In this document: positions 1 through 11,335 of the stretch, one piece after another
Numbering within the stretch: position 1 is the stretch's first letter
How the letters are laid out: every line of letters begins with the position of its first letter
Source of the DNA: Nitrosomonas sp.
Lineage (GTDB): Bacteria > Pseudomonadota > Gammaproteobacteria > Burkholderiales > Nitrosomonadaceae
Direction: 5' to 3'
Length of the DNA stretch: 58,664 nt
NCBI GenBank assembly: GCA_019635215.1
Contig: JAHBZZ010000019.1
Coordinates: 1-58,664 of the forward strand
Made by a program: the position numbers and the translations under genes
The notes under the pieces: generated by a model
What the model saw: the letters and a program-made list of their open reading frames with translations, nothing else
Databases searched by the model: none
What the model was told of the DNA's origin: nothing

Positions 1-58
1 TCTAAGTGATAATACTTTTAAGCGATCAAATATATCTATGTCAGACAATCCCTGCCAC

Positions 59-805
59 TCACAACTTACCTTCTTCGCTCGTATTTTTCCGACGCATAAA
101 ATAAAATGCTGCACCACCCACAATTATGATCAACAAACCGATCTCCATTATACCGAAACCGCCGCCGTGCCCTCCATGACCGCCGCTACCACCGACACCA
201 AACGGAACTCGGCCAGAAATTTTAACATTACCAACATCATCTTTTCTTTCCAAAAGAATTTCGTAATGCCCTTTTTGTAAATCGGCTGATACGACAATAA
301 TTCCAGAATTATGCTTCTGGTAGGGCATATAAACAATATCATTTTTTCCTGGATCACCTTCTGCACCGCCTTGATGGTCGTGATCATGCATTTCGTGATC
401 ATCATGATCGCTCATATCATGCCCGTTATGATCCATTTCTTTGTTACCTCTTGCTTCACCGTGCCCCGCATGACCACCATGACCATCGTGTCCCGCGGCC
501 ACTAAACGAACCGCCAGCGGGATTTCTCTCGAATCCCAATCAGGCAATTCCACAGTTAATTGCACTTTTCCTGGTGTCGGGATATTCGAGCAATATGAAT
601 GCATCGGTGGAATATTGCCCTCAGGAACTTCATAAGCACTGAAAGTTATTGGAAACTCTCCATTCTTGATGTCACACCCTCCTGCATCATGATGCCCTTC
701 ATGAGCAAGCATTAACTGCGAATAAGCAGGTAGCGCCAGAAATGAAGCTAAAATGGCGCCGCCTAATAATTGTATTACCCATCCACGTCCAAACATATCC
801 TTCAT
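59..805 (-). CDS. His-rich membrane-anchored exported protein
   Basis: The 248-residue product has an N-terminal hydrophobic segment (about residues 10-30) that looks like a signal peptide or anchor. A hydrophobic C-terminal helix (about 218-236) follows a Gly/His-rich stretch and ends in a short basic tail, so the body is probably periplasmic. Residues about 100-150 are packed with His, Asp and Glu in HxxHxGH-type repeats, which suggests loose binding of metal ions such as Cu, Zn or Ni. The ATG is preceded by a GGAG motif. No family is recognised. The next gene on the strand encodes a PstS-like protein, but 205 bp separate them, so a shared operon is not shown. Confidence 0.7.
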   Translation of the reverse strand: MKDMFGRGWVIQLLGGAILASFLALPAYSQLMLAHEGHHDAGGCDIKNGEFPITFSAYEVPEGNIPPMHSYCSNIPTPGKVQLTVELPDWDSREIPLAVRLVAAGHDGHGGHAGHGEARGNKEMDHNGHDMSDHDDHEMHDHDHQGGAEGDPGKNDIVYMPYQKHNSGIIVVSADLQKGHYEILLERKDDVGNVKISGRVPFGVGGSGGHGGHGGGFGIMEIGLLIIIVGGAAFYFMRRKNTSEEGKL

Positions 806-1010
806 ATTCTCTCCAGTTTTACTCTGTAAACAATTAATGTGTTACCTTTATGTGTTCAGCAATACTGCTCGAACAGGTCAATGGGGAATTGTATAACAAA
901 TTATCCAGAATATTAATCGAATTGACATCAATGAACCTCATTCCCAGCGTCGATATAGAAAAAACCCACTGATTAACAGCCAATAAGGATACTCTCGCTT
1001 TTATCACAAG
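806..1010. other. Intergenic region without recognised gene
   Basis: This 205-bp AT-rich spacer lies between the His-rich protein gene and the pstS-like gene on the same strand. I see no ORF with a ribosome binding site, no strong hairpin with a T-run and no RNA gene. Confidence 0.5.
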
Positions 1011-2018
1011 TCACAAACGCGCTTCGTGCTTCATTACTTCTTCGATATTAACACCTACTTCGGATTCACCGCTAAACACGGTCCCCAATTTGTTATTTTG
1101 CAAGTTCTCGAGATTCAGTTTATAAATGTTAGGAGAAAGTGGGAAATATTTTACTTCGGAGACCAATTCAGCAGCGTTATCCATAAAAAATTTAACAAAT
1201 TCCCGGATCTCGGGCTTTGTTGTCGATCGTGCATTAACATAAATAAACACAGGACGGGATAGTGGTTGATAACTTCCATTCCCTACAGTCTGCGCAGAAG
1301 GAATCACTCCGCCATTGCCACTATCAATCGCAACAGCATGAATTCTTTTATTATTCTCGATATAATAGGCAAACCCAAAAAAACCCAAAGCATACATATC
1401 ACTGGCCACACCCTGCACCAAAACATTGTCATCCTCCGAGGCTGTAAAATCACCTCGACTGGATTTTGCCCTACCGACAATCGCTTCAGTAAAATATTCA
1501 AAAGTCCCAGAATCTGCGCCCGGCCCGAATAGTTTAATCTGCTTGTCCGGCCACGCAGGATTGACCTGATTCCAATGCGTTATTTTACCTTGCGCCGCTG
1601 GTTCCCAGAACTGTTTAAGTTCATCAACGGTCATGGTTCCACTCCAAGTATTTCTTGGATTAACTACAACCGTCAATGCATCAATTGCAACGGGCATTTC
1701 CACATATTGCACACCAACTTTCTTGCAGGCTTCCATTTCCAATTCAGTAATTGGACGCGATGCATTGACGATATCCAGTTCACCTCGACAGAATTTTTTG
1801 AATCCACCACCAGTACCCGAAATACCTACGGTTACGCGTATCGCGCCACGTTTTAAAATTTGGAAATCTTCCGCTACAGCCTCAATAATCGGATAAACAG
1901 TGCTCGAACCGTCTATTCTGACAATTGTACTGGCATGCGCCAGATTTAAAAAAAATATATACAAACCTAAAATAACAACGATTCTGATTAATTTCATACC
2001 CGGTAACTTTAACATCAC
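1011..2018 (-). CDS. PstS-family phosphate-binding protein
   Basis: This is a 335-residue substrate-binding protein with a signal peptide ending near AHAS. The mature N-terminus carries IDGSSTVYPI, and GISGTGGGFKKFCRGELDI and FGPGADSGTFEYF match the phosphate-contact loops of PstS proteins. It should bind phosphate in the periplasm for a PstCAB transporter. No pstC, pstA, pstB or phoU lies in the window, so it is an orphan copy that may serve a transporter elsewhere or act as a sensor. The call starts at a GTG seven bases after GGAG; an ATG directly follows and is equally possible. Confidence 0.85.
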   Translation of the reverse strand: MMLKLPGMKLIRIVVILGLYIFFLNLAHASTIVRIDGSSTVYPIIEAVAEDFQILKRGAIRVTVGISGTGGGFKKFCRGELDIVNASRPITELEMEACKKVGVQYVEMPVAIDALTVVVNPRNTWSGTMTVDELKQFWEPAAQGKITHWNQVNPAWPDKQIKLFGPGADSGTFEYFTEAIVGRAKSSRGDFTASEDDNVLVQGVASDMYALGFFGFAYYIENNKRIHAVAIDSGNGGVIPSAQTVGNGSYQPLSRPVFIYVNARSTTKPEIREFVKFFMDNAAELVSEVKYFPLSPNIYKLNLENLQNNKLGTVFSGESEVGVNIEEVMKHEARL

Positions 2019-2119
2019 TCTTGCTCTCCAAAGATTCCACTTTTAATTAGTGGCCGCATTGTATGACAGAATTGTTACATGTTGATGACAAATCAACTTT
2101 AGGTTTGCTGAGTTTCTCT

Positions 2120-3487
2120 TCAATCTAGCGTATGACTTGCTGCCTGCACAACGTCCGCTATCTGCTGTACCCAGAAATCTACTTTTTGATCAGATTCACC
2201 TTCAACCATAACTCGAATCAAAGGCTCAGTACCAGATGCGCGCAACAACACGCGGCCTTTCGCATTCAAATCAGATTCCGCTGCTTCAACCACCTTCTGA
2301 ATCGAGCTATCTTCATTGAATTTAAATGATCTGTTAATTTTTACATTAATCAATCGTTGGGGATATAACGTTATTTCTTTCATGAAGTTGGAAAGCGTTT
2401 GATTATTATCACGCAGCGCATACAATACCTGTAAGGCCGAAATAATACCGTCTCCGGTTGTGTGCTTGTCCCTGCAGATAATATGCCCGGAACTTTCACC
2501 CCCCAGGTACCAGTCTTTTTCACATAATTGCTCCATAACATAGCGATCCCCAACTTTTGCTCGCAAAAATGGAATGGATAAATGTTTCAGGCCATTCTCA
2601 ATCGCAAGATTAGTCATTAATGTCCCTACAACGCCGCCTTTGAGCACATCCCGTTGATGCCGATGTTTTGCAATGATATAAACCAGTTGGTCGCCATCGA
2701 ATAATGTACCGTACTCGTCAGCCATGATCACACGGTCACCATCACCATCAAGTGCTATTCCCAAATCTGCCCGATGCAATTTAACCGCATCTTGTAGCGC
2801 CGAACAATGCGTTGCACCACATTCATGATTTATATTCAGGCCATTAGGTTCGTTTCCAATAGTAATAACTTCAGCCCCTAGTTCATGGAATACATGCCCG
2901 GCAATATGATAAGTCGCACCGTTTGCGCAATCTACAACGATGCGCAACCCTCTCAAATCAAGTTGATACGGAAATGTATTCTTACAAAATTCTATATATC
3001 GCCCACTTGCATCCCTCATCCGCTGCACTTTTCCTAACTGAGCAGAAGGCATAGTTTTAATTGATGACTCAATTCCAGCTTCAATCTGCATTTCTATTTC
3101 GTCTGGCAACTTGACAGCGTCTTGCGAGAAAAATTTAAGGCCATTGTCTTCATACAAATTATGCGAAGCCGAAATGACGATTCCGGCTTGCAATCTCAAT
3201 GCCCTGATTAGATAGGCAATCGCTGATGTTGGCATAGGCCCGGATAAAAGCACATCGACACCAGCTGCAGATAATCCAGCCTCCAAAGCGGATTCCAGCA
3301 TATAGCCCGATATACGCGTATCTTTCCCTATTAATACAACAGGACGCTCACCTTTCTTGAGATGCCAATCCATCGCAGCAAAGACTTTCCCTGCAGAATA
3401 GCCGAGATGTAAAATACGTTCAGGTGTTATCGGGTTCTCGCCCACCCGCCCCCTTATTCCATCAGTTCCAAAGAGTTTCTTAGTCAA
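2120..3487 (-). CDS. glmM: Phosphoglucosamine mutase
   Basis: GlmM converts glucosamine-6-phosphate to glucosamine-1-phosphate on the way to UDP-GlcNAc, for peptidoglycan and lipopolysaccharide. The 455-residue length fits the family. The catalytic phosphoserine lies in ISASHN (Ser108), the Mg-binding loop is DGDGDRV, the sugar-binding loop is GGESSGH and the C-terminal phosphate-binding motif is RASGTEPLIRV. It lies 23 bp downstream of folP on the same strand, the classical folP-glmM pair, and is probably cotranscribed with it. Confidence 0.97.
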   Translation of the reverse strand: MTKKLFGTDGIRGRVGENPITPERILHLGYSAGKVFAAMDWHLKKGERPVVLIGKDTRISGYMLESALEAGLSAAGVDVLLSGPMPTSAIAYLIRALRLQAGIVISASHNLYEDNGLKFFSQDAVKLPDEIEMQIEAGIESSIKTMPSAQLGKVQRMRDASGRYIEFCKNTFPYQLDLRGLRIVVDCANGATYHIAGHVFHELGAEVITIGNEPNGLNINHECGATHCSALQDAVKLHRADLGIALDGDGDRVIMADEYGTLFDGDQLVYIIAKHRHQRDVLKGGVVGTLMTNLAIENGLKHLSIPFLRAKVGDRYVMEQLCEKDWYLGGESSGHIICRDKHTTGDGIISALQVLYALRDNNQTLSNFMKEITLYPQRLINVKINRSFKFNEDSSIQKVVEAAESDLNAKGRVLLRASGTEPLIRVMVEGESDQKVDFWVQQIADVVQAASHTLD

Positions 3488-3510
3488 TGTCGTACCTTTA
3501 ATACAATTAT

Positions 3511-4332
3511 TTATTTTGCATCAGCTTCCTGTACCGCATGATAAATAGCTAATGCGTCACTTGTTGCTTTTACATCATGCACTCGGACTATATCCGCACC
3601 GTTAATGACTGCAAGCATAGCTGCAGCTACACTTTCATGCACACGTTGATCGGCCGGATTCCCAGTAATCGTTCCCAGCATTGATTTACGTGAGATTCCG
3701 GCCAAAACAGGAACACAAAGCCGGCTAAATTGTTTCAGCTCTTTCAGCAACAAAAGATTATGCTGCAACGTCTTGCCAAAACCAAAACCAGGATCGATGA
3801 TTATCCGGTCACGCGCTATACCGTGCGCAACCGCAGTTTGAATCCGATCATCCAAGAAAGCCATCACTTCATGAATGATATTAGCGTACTGTGGATTCTC
3901 TTGCATATTGGACGGCTTACCCTGCATATGCATCATGCACACCGCAACTGATTTGCTTGCCGCCACAGCCTCTAATGCACCAGGTGCGCGTAACGCGTTA
4001 ACATCATTGATCATAGCAGCTCCTGCCGCTATGACATGACGCATAACTTCCGGCTTGGAAGTATCTACAGAAACCGGCACATTCTCTCTAACCAATACTT
4101 CCAGAATCGGAAATATACGCTTCAGTTCTTCGTCAACATCAACAGATACACTGCCAGGCCGGGTTGATTCACCACCGATATCCAGAATATCCACGCCTTC
4201 ATCTACAAGCACTCTTGCTTGTGTTAAGGCTTTATCAACCGAAAAGAATTTACCGCCGTCTGAAAAAGAATCTGGGGTAATATTCACCACCCCCATAATA
4301 AGCGGCTTTCTTGAGAAATCAATAAGATGCAT
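3511..4332 (-). CDS. folP: Dihydropteroate synthase
   Basis: FolP condenses para-aminobenzoate with 6-hydroxymethyl-dihydropterin diphosphate in folate synthesis. The 273-residue protein shows the family signatures MGVVNITPDSFSDGG near the N-terminus, DIGGESTRPGS, the DPGFGFGK loop and the C-terminal RVHDV. It heads a folP-glmM unit. A strong terminator for the upstream ftsH gene lies just before it, so folP needs its own promoter. Its substrate may be supplied by the CADD-like protein encoded at 30415-31164. Confidence 0.97.
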   Translation of the reverse strand: MHLIDFSRKPLIMGVVNITPDSFSDGGKFFSVDKALTQARVLVDEGVDILDIGGESTRPGSVSVDVDEELKRIFPILEVLVRENVPVSVDTSKPEVMRHVIAAGAAMINDVNALRAPGALEAVAASKSVAVCMMHMQGKPSNMQENPQYANIIHEVMAFLDDRIQTAVAHGIARDRIIIDPGFGFGKTLQHNLLLLKELKQFSRLCVPVLAGISRKSMLGTITGNPADQRVHESVAAAMLAVINGADIVRVHDVKATSDALAIYHAVQEADAK

Positions 4333-4379
4333 TCTTAGACATGCATTATGATTTGAGATGATAAATGATCAGATCAAGT

Positions 4380-4416
4380 AAAAACGGGATACGAATTTGG
4401 TTATATCGTATCCCGT
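4380..4416 (-). terminator. Rho-independent terminator after ftsH
   Basis: On the minus strand an 11-bp perfect stem (ACGGGATACGA with TCGTATCCCGT) encloses an 11-base loop and runs straight into a run of five T. It lies just downstream of the ftsH stop and upstream of folP, separating the two transcription units. Confidence 0.85.
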
Positions 4417-4454
4417 ATTGATACACAATATTGAATCAAAAACGACTCCCTATA

Positions 4455-6371
4455 CTACTCGGTTCCTTTTACAGCTTCCTGAGGCGGAATATTATCTGAT
4501 TCCTCCTCATCTTCTGTTGATGAAACCTCTTCTACCGCCTTCTCAGTGACGGATTGTGGTGGTTTAGGTGGACGCGGTGGTTTTCCTTCCATAATATCTT
4601 TAATCTGATCACTATCAATCGTTTCCCATTCCAGCAATGCCTGCGTCATGGCCTCGATTTTATCCTTATTCTCTTCGATCAACTTACGCGCAAGCGCATA
4701 TTGCGCGTCTATGATACGACGAATCTCAGCATCAACTTTTTGCATCGTTGCTTCACTGAGATTTTTGTGCGTTGTCACCGAACGGCCCAGAAAAACTTCA
4801 CCCTCATTTTCCCCATAAACCATAGGACCCAATGTTTCTGACATACCCCATTGCGTTACCATTTGACGGGCCAGATCAGTCGCGCGCTCAAAATCATTCG
4901 AAGCACCCGTTGTCATCTGATTCATGAAGACTTCTTCCGCAATACGTCCGCCAAACATAACTGCCAGTTTTTGCAGAATTTCCTCTCTTTCCATACTGAA
5001 GCGATCTTCAGTCGGTAACTGCATCGTTACACCCAAGGCACGTCCCCTAGGAATAATCGTTACTTTATGTACCGGATCTGTTTTAGGTAAAAGATAGGCG
5101 ACAACCGCATGACCCGATTCATGATAAGCAGTATTCCTGCGTTCATGCTCTGGCATGACAACGGATCGTCTTTCAGCACCCATAAAGATCTTGTCTTTAG
5201 CGTTCTCAAAGTCCTCCATGTCCACTAATCGTTTATTTTTCCGTGCTGCGAACAACGCAGCTTCGTTAACGAGATTCGCCAAATCTGCGCCCGACATGCC
5301 CGGCGTTCCTCGTGCAAGTATGTCTGCTTTGACATCCGGCGCTAAGGGGACTTTACGCATATGCACATTCAGAATTTGCTCACGGCCACGGATATCGGGT
5401 AGCGGCACTGTTACCTGGCGATCAAAACGTCCTGGACGCAACAGCGCCGGATCAAGGACATCAGGACGGTTAGTGGCCGCAATCACGATAACACCCAGCG
5501 CGCCTTCAAAGCCATCCATTTCAACAAGTAACTGATTAAGCGTCTGTTCACGTTCATCGTTACCACCTCCCAAGCCTGCACCCCGCTGACGACCAACTGC
5601 ATCAATCTCGTCAATAAAAATAATACATGGCGCATGTTTTTTGGCTTGTTCAAACATATCGCGCACCCTGGACGCACCCACACCAACAAACATTTCTACA
5701 AAATCCGAGCCAGAAATACTGAAAAACGGAACCTGAGCTTCACCCGCAATAGCACGTGCCAGCAAGGTCTTACCCGTACCCGGGCTTCCCACCATCAATA
5801 CACCACGTGGTATCCGTCCACCCAGTTTCTGGAATCTTGAGGGGTCACGCAAAAACTCTACCAGTTCTGCAACCTCTTCCTTCGCCTCCTCACAGCCGGC
5901 CACATCATTAAATGTAACATGATTTTGTGACTTATCCAGCATTCTCGCCTTGCTTTTTCCAAACGAGAACGCTCCACCATTCCGCCCCCCACCCTGCATT
6001 TGCCGCATGAAAAAAACCCATACTGCAATCAGAAGCAACATTGGGAACCAGGAAATAAATATACTCATCAGCAAGGAAGGCTCTTCTTCCGGCTTGGCCT
6101 CTATAACAACACCAGACTTCAGCAAATCGCTGACCAACCAGGGATCGGATGGTGCATACGTCGTAAAACGCCTCCCATCTGATTTGATACCTCTCAAAGT
6201 ACGACCATCAATGGTCACCTTTGCAATTCGCCCTTGATTCAATTCGGTAATAAACTGCGAGTAATCAATCGGCACTTGTGTTTGTTGACGCACACTGAAT
6301 TGGTTAAATACTGTCATCAGGATCAGTGCAATAACTAGCCAAATGGCCATATTTTTGATCAAATTATTCAA
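4455..6371 (-). CDS. ftsH: ATP-dependent zinc metalloprotease FtsH
   Basis: FtsH is the membrane-anchored AAA+ protease that degrades damaged membrane proteins and regulatory substrates. The 638-residue protein has two transmembrane segments (about residues 7-25 and 101-124) flanking a small periplasmic domain. The AAA module follows with Walker A GSPGTGKT, Walker [12 protein letters not shown] and the second region of homology ending in [10 protein letters not shown]. The zinc site is HESGH. A proline-rich acidic tail closes the protein. It lies downstream of rlmE on the same strand, the usual rlmE-ftsH order, and ends at a clear terminator. Confidence 0.98.
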   Translation of the reverse strand: MNNLIKNMAIWLVIALILMTVFNQFSVRQQTQVPIDYSQFITELNQGRIAKVTIDGRTLRGIKSDGRRFTTYAPSDPWLVSDLLKSGVVIEAKPEEEPSLLMSIFISWFPMLLLIAVWVFFMRQMQGGGRNGGAFSFGKSKARMLDKSQNHVTFNDVAGCEEAKEEVAELVEFLRDPSRFQKLGGRIPRGVLMVGSPGTGKTLLARAIAGEAQVPFFSISGSDFVEMFVGVGASRVRDMFEQAKKHAPCIIFIDEIDAVGRQRGAGLGGGNDEREQTLNQLLVEMDGFEGALGVIVIAATNRPDVLDPALLRPGRFDRQVTVPLPDIRGREQILNVHMRKVPLAPDVKADILARGTPGMSGADLANLVNEAALFAARKNKRLVDMEDFENAKDKIFMGAERRSVVMPEHERRNTAYHESGHAVVAYLLPKTDPVHKVTIIPRGRALGVTMQLPTEDRFSMEREEILQKLAVMFGGRIAEEVFMNQMTTGASNDFERATDLARQMVTQWGMSETLGPMVYGENEGEVFLGRSVTTHKNLSEATMQKVDAEIRRIIDAQYALARKLIEENKDKIEAMTQALLEWETIDSDQIKDIMEGKPPRPPKPPQSVTEKAVEEVSSTEDEEESDNIPPQEAVKGTE

Positions 6372-6485
6372 GATAGCTCCTTGGTTTGCACCTTACAATT
6401 TTTAAAAAATACATTAATCAAATGAAAATAAATAAAATTTCTCCGTGCTTTTTATTCCACCATTCTTTTATTTTATAATTCTGAT

Positions 6486-7106
6486 TTAATTTTTCTTTCC
6501 GAGCCCTAACAAATACACTTCATTACTGCGTCCTCGGGATGCTTTCGGTTTACGCACCTGCACTTTTACAAATCCATAACGCATTGCACATAAAAACTGA
6601 TCAAATTCTCTTCCTTGAAAAACTTTGACCAGAAAATTACCACCGCGGTTCAGCTTATCCATCGCAAAAGTATAAGCCAGTTCTGCCAAATACATACTTC
6701 TCGCCTGATCACTGACAGCTATACCACTTACGTTTGGTGCCATATCGGAAATCACCAAATCGGGCGATCGCCCACTCAGCTCTCGATCAAGTTCTATAAT
6801 AGCACTTTCTTCCCGAAAATCATCTCTAATAAAAGTAACGCCCGGCAAAGACCGCATTTCTAAAATATCTAGTGCAATAACTTTACCTAGCGTACCGACT
6901 TTATGCAATGCGACTTGAGTCCAGCTTCCTGGTGCGGCACCAAGATCTATAACAACCATGCCTTTTTTAAAGATGTGGTCCTGCGCATCAATTTCAAGTA
7001 ATTTATACGCAGCACGTGAACGATAACCATCCTTCTTTGCCTTTTTAACAAAGCAATCATTGACATGCTCTTTCATCCATTGATTACTGGTCTTAGTGCG
7101 CGTCAT
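6486..7106 (-). CDS. rlmE: 23S rRNA 2'-O-ribose U2552 methyltransferase
   Basis: RlmE (FtsJ/RrmJ) methylates the 2'-O of U2552 in the 23S rRNA A-loop late in 50S assembly. The 206-residue protein fits the family length. It shows the SAM-binding motif VIDLGAAPGSWTQVA and the catalytic K-D-K-E elements: Lys in YRSRAAYKL, Asp in SDMAPN, Lys in LVKVFQG and Glu in NEVYLL. It is divergent from yhbY, which also acts on ribosome assembly, with only a short spacer holding both promoters. Confidence 0.96.
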   Translation of the reverse strand: MTRTKTSNQWMKEHVNDCFVKKAKKDGYRSRAAYKLLEIDAQDHIFKKGMVVIDLGAAPGSWTQVALHKVGTLGKVIALDILEMRSLPGVTFIRDDFREESAIIELDRELSGRSPDLVISDMAPNVSGIAVSDQARSMYLAELAYTFAMDKLNRGGNFLVKVFQGREFDQFLCAMRYGFVKVQVRKPKASRGRSNEVYLLGLGKKN

Positions 7107-7138
7107 AAAGTAGAATGATATTTTTGATAAGAGAATTT

Positions 7139-7486
7139 ATGTCGACACTCAGCGTTACACAACGTCGTCTGCTTTCCGCACAAGGGCATACACTCAGCCC
7201 CGTAGTTCTCATCGGAAAGGCAGGGCTTACCAATAACGTTATCGCAGAACTGGACCGTGGATTGTTATGTCACGAACTGATTAAAGTTAAAGTTCAATTG
7301 GATGACCGTAATACCAGAAAAGCAATCTATGAAGAAATTTGCCAAAGACTCAGTGCCGAACCCATTCAACAGATAGGAAAAATCTTTATTATCTATCGCC
7401 CGAAACCGGAAGAAACTGAAAAACCAAAATCTGCCAAACAGGAAAAGCGTGAACCACGCCGCACAAAACGCAGCTATCAAACATAG
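7139..7486 (+). CDS. yhbY: YhbY-family (CRM domain) RNA-binding protein
   Basis: The 115-residue protein is a single CRS1/YhbY (CRM) domain, associated with pre-50S ribosomal particles, followed by a Lys/Arg-rich tail. The diagnostic loop LIGKAGLTNNVIAELDRGL is present near residue 30. An upstream in-frame ATG at 7115 would add eight hydrophobic residues. I prefer 7139 because AAGAG stands directly before it and MSTLSVTQRR matches the usual start. It is divergent from rlmE. Confidence 0.9.
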   Translation: MSTLSVTQRRLLSAQGHTLSPVVLIGKAGLTNNVIAELDRGLLCHELIKVKVQLDDRNTRKAIYEEICQRLSAEPIQQIGKIFIIYRPKPEETEKPKSAKQEKREPRRTKRSYQT

Positions 7487-7526
7487 CTTTATCGTAGTTT
7501 TTATATTTTTGCGCTGAGAAGAACAC

Positions 7527-8003
7527 CTAAATATACTTCACGCCCAGGATTTCATACTCACGAATCCCACCAGGTGCCTGAACTTCAGCAACATCACCTT
7601 CATATCTTCCGATAAGTGCGCGCGCGATCGGTGAGTTAATAGAAATTTTTCCATATTTGATGCTAGCTTCATCCTCACCAACAATTTGATATGTCACCGT
7701 CTCACCACTCTGCATATCTTCAAGTTCAACAGTCGCGCCAAAAACGCAGGCGCCATCAGCATTAATGAGTGCCGGATTAATAATCTGGGCGTTTGATAAC
7801 TTGCTTTCAAGCTCCGCAATCCGACCTTCTATAAATCCCTGCTTTTCTTTTGCGGCATCATATTCAGCATTTTCGGAAAGATCACCATGCGAACGCGCCT
7901 CGGCAATCGCGGTAATGACAGCGGGACGATGTACCGTCTTCATTTCATGTAACTCTTTACGCAATGCTTCAGCGCCGGCAACAGTTAAAGGCGTTGTACT
8001 CAT
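7527..8003 (-). CDS. greA: Transcription elongation factor GreA
   Basis: GreA rescues backtracked RNA polymerase by stimulating transcript cleavage. The 158-residue protein has the N-terminal coiled coil (about residues 8-75, with the acidic tip [12 protein letters not shown]) and a C-terminal FKBP-like domain with SPIARALIG. It follows carB by 87 bp on the same strand, the carA-carB-greA order usual in betaproteobacteria. Confidence 0.97.
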   Translation of the reverse strand: MSTTPLTVAGAEALRKELHEMKTVHRPAVITAIAEARSHGDLSENAEYDAAKEKQGFIEGRIAELESKLSNAQIINPALINADGACVFGATVELEDMQSGETVTYQIVGEDEASIKYGKISINSPIARALIGRYEGDVAEVQAPGGIREYEILGVKYI

Positions 8004-8090
8004 TCTTGCTATTTTATCCTTCCTCGTAATTTATTTTAACCCACACGATAATATCTGCGCAGAAACACGTTTACATGCGCTTCTGATTTT

Positions 8091-11000
8091 TTATGAATGT
8101 ATTTTTTGAAGATTATACGCGCTTAATTCCTGCATATTCGCCATACCTACGCATGCAGCCCGCGCGCCTGCCAGGGTCGTATAATATGTCACACGCCTTT
8201 GAAGCGCCGCATGACGAATTGAATATGAATCGCGTATTGCGCTGCGCTTATTTTTAACCGTATTGATGATCAAACTGATCTCGCCATTTTTAATCATATC
8301 TACAATATGCGGACGGCCTTCCGCCACTTTATTCACCGCGACAACATCCAGCCCGGCCTCCGCAAGCGTCGCGGCTGTGCCGCGCGTAGCATAAAGCGTA
8401 AAACCGAGTTTCACAAGATCATGCGCGATCTCAATCGCATGAAATTTATCGGATTGACGAACACTGATAAAAGCCTTGCCCGATTTTGGCAGGCGTATAT
8501 CCGATGCCAGCTGAGATTTAACAAATGCCTCGGCAAAAGTATTACCGATACCCATTACCTCACCAGTCGATTTCATTTCCGGTCCTAATATGGTATCCAC
8601 ACCCGGTAGTTTGATAAAAGGAAAAACAGCTTCTTTTACCGAATAAAATGGCGGAATCACCTCCTGCATAACACCTTGCTGACGCAGCGTTCTACCCGTC
8701 ATACAGCGCACCGAAATCTTAGCTAATTGCAAGCCTGTCGCTTTAGACACGAAAGGCACGGTCCGTGACGCCCGGGGATTAACTTCGAGCACATAAACAA
8801 TACTATCCTGGATAGCAAACTGCACGTTCATCAACCCTCTCACTTGCAGCGCACGCGCCATAATGGCTGTCTGACGGCGCAATTCTTCCTGCATTTGCGG
8901 CTGCAGGTTGAAAGGCGGCAGAGAACACGCCGAATCTCCGGAATGTACACCCGCCTGCTCGATATGTTCCATGATGCCGCCGATCAGTACACTCTCACCG
9001 TCATGAATCGCATCAATATCAATCTCCGCAGCGTTGGTCAGAAAACGATCCAGCAGAACCGGCGAATCGTTGGAGACTTTAACCGCTTCGCGCATATAGC
9101 GTTCAAGATCACCTTGCTCATGCACGATTTCCATTGCACGCCCTCCTAATACATAGCTCGGGCGAACCACCAGTGGATAGCCGATTTCTTCGGCTGCAGC
9201 CAGCGCAGCTTCAGGATTACGCGCAGTTCGATTGGGTGGCTGCTTCAAACCCAGCCCATGCAGCATTTTCTGGAAACGTTCCCGGTCTTCTGCACAATCA
9301 ATCATATCAGGGCTAGTGCCGATAATGGGAACCCCATTTGCTTCCAGATCGCGAGCCAGCTTCAACGGTGTCTGACCACCATAATGCACAATAACGCCTT
9401 CCGGTTTCTCGACCGCAACAATTTCCAGCACGTCTTCCAGCGTCAAAGGCTCAAAATACAACCGGTCCGATGTATCATAGTCGGTTGAGACTGTTTCCGG
9501 ATTACAGTTCACCATAATGGTTTCATAGCCATCCTCACGCAATGCCAGCGCAGCGTGCACACAGCAATAGTCAAATTCTATTCCCTGTCCGATTCGGTTG
9601 GGACCGCCGCCCAGCACCATAATTTTCCTTCTATCAGTCGGCTGCGCTTCGCATTCCTCTTCATAAGTCGAATACATGTATGCCGTACTGGTAGCAAACT
9701 CCGCAGCACAGGTGTCCACCCGTTTATATACCGGACGCAGATTAAAGCGATGACGATAGATACGCACCGCTGTTTGATCGGTATTCAACAGTCTGGCCAA
9801 CCTGCGATCGGAAAATCCATTGCGCTTATACCTGCGCAATATTCGCTCATCCAGCGTTTCCAGTCTCTTTTTGGACAAGGCGCGCTCCTGGCTGACCAGA
9901 TCTTCGATTTGCGACAAAAACCAGGGATCAATGCGTGTTAACTGATGAATTGACTCCAACGTCATGCCGCAACGAAATGCATCAGCAACGTACCAGATCC
10001 GTTCCGCCCCCGGATTGGCCAATTCGGATTGAATTTTTTCCAGATTATCGGTTTTTTCATCCAACCCATCCACACCCGTTTCCAGTCCGCGCAGCGCTTT
10101 CTGCAAGGATTCCTGGAATGTTCTGCCGATGGCCATGACTTCGCCGACAGACTTCATCTGTGTGGTTAAGCGATCGTTGGTTTGCGGAAATTTTTCGAAA
10201 GCAAATCGTGGTACTTTGGTTACCACATAATCTATCGCCGGTTCAAATGATGCCGGAGTAATACCGCCGGTAATATCATTGCCGAGTTCATTCAGCATAT
10301 ACCCCACGGCCAGTTTTGCTGCGATTTTGGCAATCGGAAAGCCTGTTGCTTTCGAAGCCAGCGCAGACGAACGCGACACGCGTGGATTCATTTCTATCAC
10401 CAGCATACGGCCATCATCCGGGTTAATCGCAAACTGCACGTTTGATCCCCCTGTTTCCACCCCGATTTCACGCAGCACCGCAATCGATGCATTGCGCATG
10501 ATCTGATATTCCTTATCAGTCAGTGTCTGCGCGGGTGCTACTGTGATCGAATCGCCCGTATGTATGCCCATGGGATCGAGGTTCTCGATGGAACAAACAA
10601 TGATGCAGTTATCCTGCTTATCGCGCACCACTTCCATTTCGAACTCTTTCCAGCCGATAATCGACTCTTCAATTAACAGCTCCTTGGTTGGCGAAGCTTC
10701 CAGTCCGCGCTCACAGATTTCAATAAACTCTTCCCGATTATAAGCAATACCGCCGCCGCTGCCACCCATGGTAAAAGAAGGACGGATAATAACCGGATAA
10801 CCGAGCATCGCCTGAACCTGCAACGCTTCTTCCATGCTGTGCGCAACTGCGGAACGCGCGGAATTCAAACCAATGCGCGACATCGCTTTTTTAAATTTCT
10901 CACGATCCTCAGCCATATCAATAGCCTCACGTGATGCACCAATCAATTCGACATGATATTTTTCCAGCACCCCGTGTTTAACCAGATCAAGTGCACAATT

Positions 11001-11288
11001 CAGCGCAGTCTGTCCACCCATAGTTGGTAGCAGTGCATCCGGCCGCTCAAGCTCGATAATTTTTTCCACCATCTGCCATGTGATAGGCTCGATATAAGTT
11101 GCATCCGCCATTTCCGGATCGGTCATAATCGTCGCCGGATTGGAATTCACCAGAATAATGCGGTAACCTTCCTCGCGCAACGCTTTACAAGCCTGCACAC
11201 CGGAATAATCGAACTCACAGGCCTGGCCAATAATGATTGGCCCTGCACCGATAATGAGAATGGACTGAATGTCGGTACGTTTAGGCAT
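8091..11288 (-). CDS. carB: Carbamoyl-phosphate synthase large subunit
   Basis: CarB makes carbamoyl phosphate for arginine and pyrimidine synthesis from bicarbonate, ATP and ammonia channelled from CarA. The 1065-residue protein shows the internal duplication: a first ATP-grasp half beginning [22 protein letters not shown] and a second beginning near [20 protein letters not shown], with an oligomerisation domain between and an allosteric MGS-like C-terminus. It lies 47 bp downstream of carA. Confidence 0.98.
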   Translation of the reverse strand: MPKRTDIQSILIIGAGPIIIGQACEFDYSGVQACKALREEGYRIILVNSNPATIMTDPEMADATYIEPITWQMVEKIIELERPDALLPTMGGQTALNCALDLVKHGVLEKYHVELIGASREAIDMAEDREKFKKAMSRIGLNSARSAVAHSMEEALQVQAMLGYPVIIRPSFTMGGSGGGIAYNREEFIEICERGLEASPTKELLIEESIIGWKEFEMEVVRDKQDNCIIVCSIENLDPMGIHTGDSITVAPAQTLTDKEYQIMRNASIAVLREIGVETGGSNVQFAINPDDGRMLVIEMNPRVSRSSALASKATGFPIAKIAAKLAVGYMLNELGNDITGGITPASFEPAIDYVVTKVPRFAFEKFPQTNDRLTTQMKSVGEVMAIGRTFQESLQKALRGLETGVDGLDEKTDNLEKIQSELANPGAERIWYVADAFRCGMTLESIHQLTRIDPWFLSQIEDLVSQERALSKKRLETLDERILRRYKRNGFSDRRLARLLNTDQTAVRIYRHRFNLRPVYKRVDTCAAEFATSTAYMYSTYEEECEAQPTDRRKIMVLGGGPNRIGQGIEFDYCCVHAALALREDGYETIMVNCNPETVSTDYDTSDRLYFEPLTLEDVLEIVAVEKPEGVIVHYGGQTPLKLARDLEANGVPIIGTSPDMIDCAEDRERFQKMLHGLGLKQPPNRTARNPEAALAAAEEIGYPLVVRPSYVLGGRAMEIVHEQGDLERYMREAVKVSNDSPVLLDRFLTNAAEIDIDAIHDGESVLIGGIMEHIEQAGVHSGDSACSLPPFNLQPQMQEELRRQTAIMARALQVRGLMNVQFAIQDSIVYVLEVNPRASRTVPFVSKATGLQLAKISVRCMTGRTLRQQGVMQEVIPPFYSVKEAVFPFIKLPGVDTILGPEMKSTGEVMGIGNTFAEAFVKSQLASDIRLPKSGKAFISVRQSDKFHAIEIAHDLVKLGFTLYATRGTAATLAEAGLDVVAVNKVAEGRPHIVDMIKNGEISLIINTVKNKRSAIRDSYSIRHAALQRRVTYYTTLAGARAACVGMANMQELSAYNLQKIHS

Positions 11289-11335
11289 GATCAGTACGAA
11301 TTAAGAGGGTTTATTGTCGCAATCATCGACCGGTA

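Noticed and set aside
5155-5535. A 126-codon plus-strand frame inside ftsH
   Set aside because: It is an antisense shadow of the conserved AAA domain, with no start signals of its own.
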